From positions 325,733,938 to 325,797,937 of the forward strand of contig CM061141.1 in assembly GCA_030789695.1 (NCBI GenBank): a DNA stretch of 64,000 nucleotides, read 5' to 3'. Shown one piece after another: positions 58,511-64,000 of this stretch (its first letter is position 1; each line of letters opens with the position of its first letter). The translations under genes and the position numbers were made by a program. The DNA is from Scilla litardierei (taxonomy: Eukaryota; Streptophyta; Magnoliopsida; Asparagales; Asparagaceae). The notes below the pieces were generated by a model. It made no database searches, was not told where the DNA came from, and saw only the letters and a list, made by a program, of their open reading frames with translations.

Positions 58511-58644
58511 ATATATAATGGGTTTGAGGTGTAAAAGATTTTTGTTGCCGTCATATGAGGTGGTATTTTATTCTAACAAATCAAGCAAATCTATACTGTC
58601 CTCTTGCTGTCAAAAGAATTCGTATTTATTGAAAGCATAAAATA

Positions 58645-59790
58645 CTACACTACAGGATTGATATCACATATAGCAAAAGACAGATCCAGTATCTTTATCG
58701 GTGCCGACAACTGCTCCAGCTGCTCCTTTCGTGGCTCTGCTATGCATATGTCCACGGACTCCATCGGACTCCAGTAATGCGGCTCCAACATCTCTTCAAG
58801 GACTCCACCTATACCCTGCAAGAGATAAGCCGCATCAATCTGATGTGAATAATTTTTCCCTAAAATAAATGAATTCCAGATAGGGTCATCAACAATAGAA
58901 TTTAAAATTAAAGATGGTTGACAACACTTTCTTGTAAATAAATATCTACTCTCGTGCACCATGTCGATCAACTCCTCATTGTTCTCCTCAAGTTGTTCAA
59001 GTAGCTTTGGCATATAAGCGTGGGTCTCATCAGGCAACTCCTCATCATCGTCAGACTTATCCCAGCGCACCTCCTGATCATATTCAATAGCAACCATGGG
59101 TGCTAACTCCTCGCTCTCCTCCTCGTATACGTCCCATCGTACCTCTTGATCATATGTATGTGTATCCTACAAAAGGTGCAATGAGTCAGCAAAATCTGAA
59201 TCATAGTAAACATCATACACTGGAGGAGAATCAAATGTAAGAAATGAGGGGATGAAGAGATCTCCCTGAAGGGGAGCCATAAGCTCTGGTGGGTGATCCT
59301 CTGAGTGATGCTCAGCCTTCATAGAAGGTGGGGGTGGCTACGGTAGCTCGAATGGAGGGGGCATAATTCGGGCTCCATCTGTGTGCAGATGTCATCGTCC
59401 CAATTCATGTCCTCCTCGATGGTCTGCTCTGCTACTGTTGGTATGACCTCCTCAATAATATCCTCTGATGATATAGGTTGCTCTGACTCAGGTGGGTGGC
59501 AGGAGGAGGCGACGACGGTACAAGGTGGCTCTATGAGCTCATGTATCTCGACCATGGTGTAAAAATGGGTCTTGTGCCCCCCCCAACTAGAGCGTATACT
59601 CCATCATCAATTGTTCCTGTCGAAGAGAAACAATGAGTAATAAAGTTTTGAAATCCGAGCTCAAAAGGATCACCTGTCGTTATTGTTAATGGACCAGTTT
59701 CTCGAACTATGTCGATAATGTTTCTCAATAGGTCCATATATGTGTCCTCCTCCGGCAGCTCAGATGTTTCTATTTTTGGAGTGTTGATGG
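58645..59790 (-). pseudogene. Unidentified degraded coding stretch
   Basis: Three minus-strand pieces in different frames follow each other: 59531-59790 (ELPEEDTYMDLLRNIIDIV, GDPFELGFQNFITHCF), 59319-59555 and about 59340-58645 (one TAG at 59167-59169). The last is acidic, contains YDQEVRWD twice, and ends KILDLSFAICDINPVV. I do not recognise it. The first piece has some likeness to the stretch after the protease in Gypsy polyproteins, so a retroelement origin is likelier than a host gene. It is cut at 59790 by G2. Confidence 0.4.
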
Positions 59791-60396
59791 TGTAGGATCC
59801 TGTCAAAACAGCGTTAGGATCGATAAATGAAGTTGAGACTTACGCTTGCGTATGCGGCACGGTAGTCTCGGAACTTCGCCTTCGGATTCGCCACGACGGA
59901 TCGAGTCTTCTCACGAACGGAGTAAGGCTACTAAATCCACAATCTAAATCTCTACTTTTAGATTAAGAACTTGGATAAAGAGAGAGGAAGGATTTCGACA
60001 GAGCTTCGCTAGAATGAAATGCAAGGCAAGAATACCATGCAAAAGTGTAAGGAAATGGCTAAGCCTTGGGTCTTATTTATAGCCCCCACGGTAGTTATTT
60101 TAGGAGTAATTGTTCCTTTGGAACAATTTAACTAAAGTGTACCACCATACATGGCACATTATAAGCTTAAGTTGTACCATATGCATGGTACAACATAAGC
60201 TTAAGATATTCCCCCTTTATTAGCCATATGTCGCATGCACTTATGCACATATAATGCGACTTTCCCACTTATCTAGAGATCCTCTCCGCAAGGGAACAGA
60301 TTCCCTTTGCACACGACTTCGTGTACGAGACGTTCGAGGTTCGTATTCCCTCGTACATCCCCTACAAGGGTGTACAAACGTCATCCATATCCAACA
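59791..60396 (-). repeat. G2 3' LTR
   Basis: This 606-bp LTR starts TGTTGGATAT and ends GGATCCTACA on the minus strand. The inverted repeats seen in G1 LTRs are present only in eroded form (about 60236-60280). Confidence 0.88.
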
Positions 60397-61460
60397 TCTC
60401 CCACTCACACTTGAGGGGATTGTAAGAGAACGTCTTTCTCTTAGTTCTTTCATCTATCATACCGAGAAATAGACCGTGCGACCGTCATGCGCGTAGAGTC
60501 TGTTGTTGTGCACTTGTTAGAGATACACAACGACCTCGAAGGTGCAAAGTTGAGTAGTTCAACGCATGCTTTACCCTAGATTATTTTTTCACATTTCTTA
60601 TACTTTATATTCAACAATTGAATCCCATCTGGATCACAATTGGCTGGCCAGCTTTGAATCATTAAAGTCCAAATGCGAATATGAAATCAATCTTCCTCTT
60701 CTTGCGAACCTTCTGATCTTGACTTGATTCGCTTTTCTAACGTGCCCCGCCGAGCCGAATTACCATAGCCCATTAGTAACACGCTAAGATAGCGATCATC
60801 TCGTCAAATCTAAAGGAACCAATTGGAGTCCTTGAGGGTAAGAGTTAAGACCCATATGGCCTTTGAGTCTCACATAATAGCAAACACTATTGCTACTAAC
60901 TCAGTGGTCGTAATGCATACGTGGTATGAACACGTATTACAACATCACTCCTTTCCCAGGGAGAGTATGTCTTAATGATGTTGTACGGATGAAAGATCAG
61001 ACACCACAGTGCCTATCTTTTGAGTCCCCTTACTACCCATGAAATATTCCCGGACTCTCATCCTGCATAAGACAGATAGGATTTAAAAAATCCTATGAGA
61101 TCTCTTTTAAATATCCTTGTGATACAGATCTCAGATCTTTTGTAAGCATCCATATGATGCAGATCTTTCATTCGACTATCTTGTTTAAGTCACGACTCTA
61201 AATCATTTGTCTAATGATTTTGACTTTAAACTAGTCTCATCTCTATCTTATCCATCTGATAAGATAAGGAGGTTGCTCATGTGAGAGAGCCAACCTTAAT
61301 CTGTCCGACATACACACAATAAAATAGCTGAGACTTAAACACAAATGTATGTAAAATCATTTGTAAGAAACGTGTATGCAATATATATAAAAAAACTTCT
61401 TCTTTTTATTAAACTTTGATCTTCTATAGACATGGGAAATATTACATGATACAGCTCAGC
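60397..61460 (-). other. G2 3' noncoding region
   Basis: This aligns with G1 40577-41600 throughout; no gene is present. Confidence 0.65.
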
Positions 61461-63128
61461 ACCTACGCATTCCCATAGATGATAAGTGTTTCAAGAACAC
61501 ATCTCTGGGGATCGCCTTAGTAAGGGGATCCGCTATCATCTTATGCGTGGATATGTATCCTATGTCTACTTCCTTCCGTTTGTCATAGTCCTTCGCAAAC
61601 TTGAATCGAATATCAATGTGTTTGGTCTTACAATGAAATTTAGGATCTTTGACATAGGCAATCGAAGCTTGACTATCACTGTATATAGGAACAATGCTCG
61701 AGTCAGTGGCATCCGTCAGCCTGTCTAAGAATTTCCTAAGCTAAACAGCTTCTTGGACCGCCATGCTGAATGCTACAAAGTCGGCTTCCATGGTTGATAG
61801 GGCGATGCAGGTTTGCTTCTTGCTGCTCCAGGATATTGCACCATTCCCGAGCAAGAAAACAAAGCCTGAGGTAGATCTTCGCTCGTCGAGATCACCTGCC
61901 CAATCAGCATCGGTATAGCCTTCGAGTCTCAAGGTATTGCCTTGATAGCACAACGCATAGTCCGCAGTCCCTTTGAGGTACCTTAATATCCTCTTCACCG
62001 CTTTCCAGTGTGCCTGTCCTGGGTTGGATTGGTAACGGCTTACCATACCAACAGCATAGCAAATGTCCGATCTGGTACACATCATGGCGTACATCAGACT
62101 CCCGACAGCACTGGAGTATGGCTTTTTCCATAGCTCTCTTTTCTTTTGGATCTTTGGGACACATTTCCAAACATAGACCATCGCCTTTGCTTATTGGATT
62201 ATCAATTGGCTTGCAGTCCTGCATATTAAACCGTTCTAAAACTTTCTTTATATATGTTTCTTGAGAGAGAGAAAGAAGTTTCTTGAAACGATTCCTTGAG
62301 ATCTTAACCCCAAGGATATATGCAGCTTCACCCATGTCTTTCATCTCAAAGACGGATGAAAGCCAAGCTTTGATATCCATGATAAGACGCTTATCATTTC
62401 CGGCTATAAGTATGTCATCTACATAAAGAGACATAATTACATACTTGTTCTTAATCCTCTTAATGTATACGCAGTTGTCTTCGTCGAGCATGGAGAAACC
62501 ATACGACAAAACGACTTCTTGAAAGCGCATATACCACTGCCTTGAGGATTGTTTAAGACCATATATGGATTTACGAAGTTTACAAACCTTATGTTTGTTT
62601 TCTTCTTGTACGAACCCGTTTGGTTGTTCCATGTAGATCTCCTCATCTAGTTCTCCGTTAAGAAAAGCGGTCTTTACATCCATCTGATGTAACTCGAGGT
62701 CCAAACAAGCCACCATTGCCAGAATTAAGCGAATGGAGGTAAAACACACGACATGAGAGAAAGTCTCTTCGTAGTCTATTCCTTCCTGTTGCGTGAAACC
62801 TTTCGCAACAAGGCGAGCTTTATATTTCTCGATGGAGCCATCAGCCTTATGCTTGATTTTGAGAACCCACTTGTTCCCAATGGCTCTACGTCCCTTAGGT
62901 AAATCAACCAAGTCCCAGACTCGGTTTGTTTTCATGGATTGAAGTTCTTCTTCCATCGCCGCTATCCATTTATCTTTAGCAGGGCATGTGACGACCTGTT
63001 TGAAATTTGCAGGTTCGTCATCATCTTGTAGTAATGTCATGAATGTTTGAGGAAATTCATCCTCAAATCTCAGAGGTGTTAACCTCGTTCGATTACTACG
63101 TCTTGCTTGAGTTTGATCACTCCCACTT
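61461..63128 (-). pseudogene. pol: G2 RT and RNase H
   Basis: RT is open over 61904-63040 (WVLKIKHKADGSIEKYKARL, MDVKTAFLNGELDEEIYMEQ, SLYVDDILIAGND). A frameshift near 62170 moves to 61741-62181, with RNase H motifs YTDADWAGDLDERRSTSG and LSTMEADF. TAG at 61741-61743 stands for a conserved Trp; the frame then continues to about 61461 (DPLTKAIPRD). G2 keeps the RNase H centre that G1 has lost. Confidence 0.9.
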
Positions 63129-63129
63129 G

Positions 63130-64000
63130 TAATTAGATAAGAGGGCTCGAAGCCTGTGTCTGAATACTACGACGGCTTCGTCAGCTACGCTCTTCGTACT
63201 TGGGAGAGCGGGGCGTGACAGGTTTTTGTGGTGGCCCATGCAGGTCAGCTCACACTGCCATACACGTAAGAATAATACAAGTAAAGCTCCAATATTATAA
63301 TTCGCAATTATGTGCTGATCATTGTTTCCTTGTTCGTTCTTGCAGAATGGATCGGGGGAATGGATCGCCAGAGAACAAGACCCCGGCTTCTGATGCTGCA
63401 TCATCTGAGGCTTCCCTAATGGGGAAGATTCTGATAGGGATTCTGGAGCATATGCAACAGATAGAGGATACGGTGGCAAGTGGTGTGCCACCGAAGCCTG
63501 TGGGTATCAGACAGTTCAGAGCTTTGCACCCGAAGTCCTTTTCGGGTAAGGATAGTCCACTGGAGGTGGACGAATGGATTACACATTCTGAGGATGATCT
63601 GGAGGCTGTGGGATACCCGAGAGATAAATGGGTGGATGCTGCGAAGAGACAGCTGACACATCAGTCACGAGATTGGTGGGATGCTTAGGAGTTACATTTG
63701 ACCAAGCCGATCTCGTGGGAGAAGTTTAAAGAGCTGTTTGAGGCTCAGTTCCTTCCAGAGACGAAGGATGAACTTCGTTTGAGGTTCGAGCACCTGACTC
63801 AGGGACGACGGAGTGTAGATGCTTATGATGCAGAGTTTTCACTATTGAGCAAGTTTGCTCCTGAGTTGGTGCAGTCAGAGACCACCAGAGCTAGGCGATT
63901 CAGGATGGAGTTGGATCCTGAGTTCAGAGCAGCGATGTCGACCCAGGTGTTGCTGACATATAGTGTCGTGCTGGAGGCGGCCAGGATGTATAAGACACAT
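63130..64000 (+). mobile_element. Chromovirus H, 5' part (continues beyond window)
   Basis: About 90 bp of LTR end (to 63220, ...GAGCGGGGCGTGACA) are followed by a leader beginning GGTTTTTGTGGTGGCCCATG, closely matching T, and a gag gene. Most of the LTR is missing at the junction with G2. Confidence 0.8.
63346..64000 (+). pseudogene. gag: H gag, partial, with amber stop
   Basis: The ATG at 63346 opens MDRGNGSPENKTP. A gag domain follows: PLEVDEWITHSEDDLEAVGY, QLTHQSRDWWDA, then TAG at 63686-63688, after which the same frame continues (SWEKFKELFEAQFLPE, LTQGRRSVDAYDAEF, ELVQSETTRARRFRM) to the window edge. It is related to T gag, whose domain has the same layout. Confidence 0.87.

Larger units (their letters stand above)
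59791..63129 (-). mobile_element. Ty1/Copia element G2, truncated
   Basis: G2 is the same family as G1: a 3' LTR (59791-60396), noncoding region (60397-61460) and pol up to the start of RT. The part upstream of RT, gag and the 5' LTR are missing; similarity to G1 stops at about 63129, where the LTR end of chromovirus H begins. Confidence 0.85.

Overview
The window looks like repeat-rich intergenic DNA from a flowering plant, probably a eudicot, although the species cannot be named from the sequence. Almost all of it is LTR retrotransposons nested inside one another: Athila-like and chromovirus-like Ty3/Gypsy elements plus Ty1/Copia. I found no convincing host gene, rRNA, tRNA or CRISPR array. 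All long open frames are fragments of gag, protease, reverse transcriptase, RNase H, integrase or the Athila-type extra ORF (called ORF-1 here), most of them broken by stops or frameshifts.

Nest 1 (left, 1-34750). Element C (+, Athila-like, only its right part inside) is interrupted by A1 (-, Athila-like, 1-32454). A1 is interrupted inside its protease region by S (-, solo LTR, 4242-28769, TSD AGTCT). S is interrupted in a 34-bp minisatellite by T (+, chromovirus, 6227-27741, TSD ATACA). T is interrupted 15 bp past its 5' LTR by B (+, Athila-like, 8665-20499, TSD GTGGC).

Nest 2 (34751-57490). C is also cut by D (-, Athila-like; 3' LTR 34751-36735). D is cut by E (+, Athila-like, 36829-55732, TSD AATAC), and E is cut in gag-pro by Copia G1 (-, 40030-47721, TSD ACTCC). 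To the right lie a tandemly duplicated GC-patchy sequence (57490-58510), an unidentified degraded coding stretch (58645-59790, -), a truncated Copia G2 (-, 59791-63129) and the start of another chromovirus, H (+, 63130-64000).

The biology worth attention is in the Athila-like family (A1, B, E; partly C and D). (i) Wherever the whole interior is present, it encodes gag-protease and then ORF-1, with no reverse transcriptase, RNase H or integrase between them, so the family looks stably non-autonomous. (ii) Between protease and ORF-1 there is an internal array of CTCGGCCGAG palindromes followed at once by a TATA box. The same array-plus-TATA arrangement occurs in the LTRs, so ORF-1 probably has its own promoter. 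(iii) The LTRs of A1, B and E carry, in fixed order, five stem-loops with a nearly invariant 14-nt loop (TTGCAAGAGATTGG or TTGCACGAGAGTGG) and stems whose sequences differ between elements while pairing is largely kept. (iv) Short inverted-repeat arrays just upstream of the TATA box also occur in unrelated families (T, D, G1), each with its own repeat sequence. The chromovirus T also has two in-frame GT-AG introns inside gag-pol and a 35-codon acidic ORF in each LTR.
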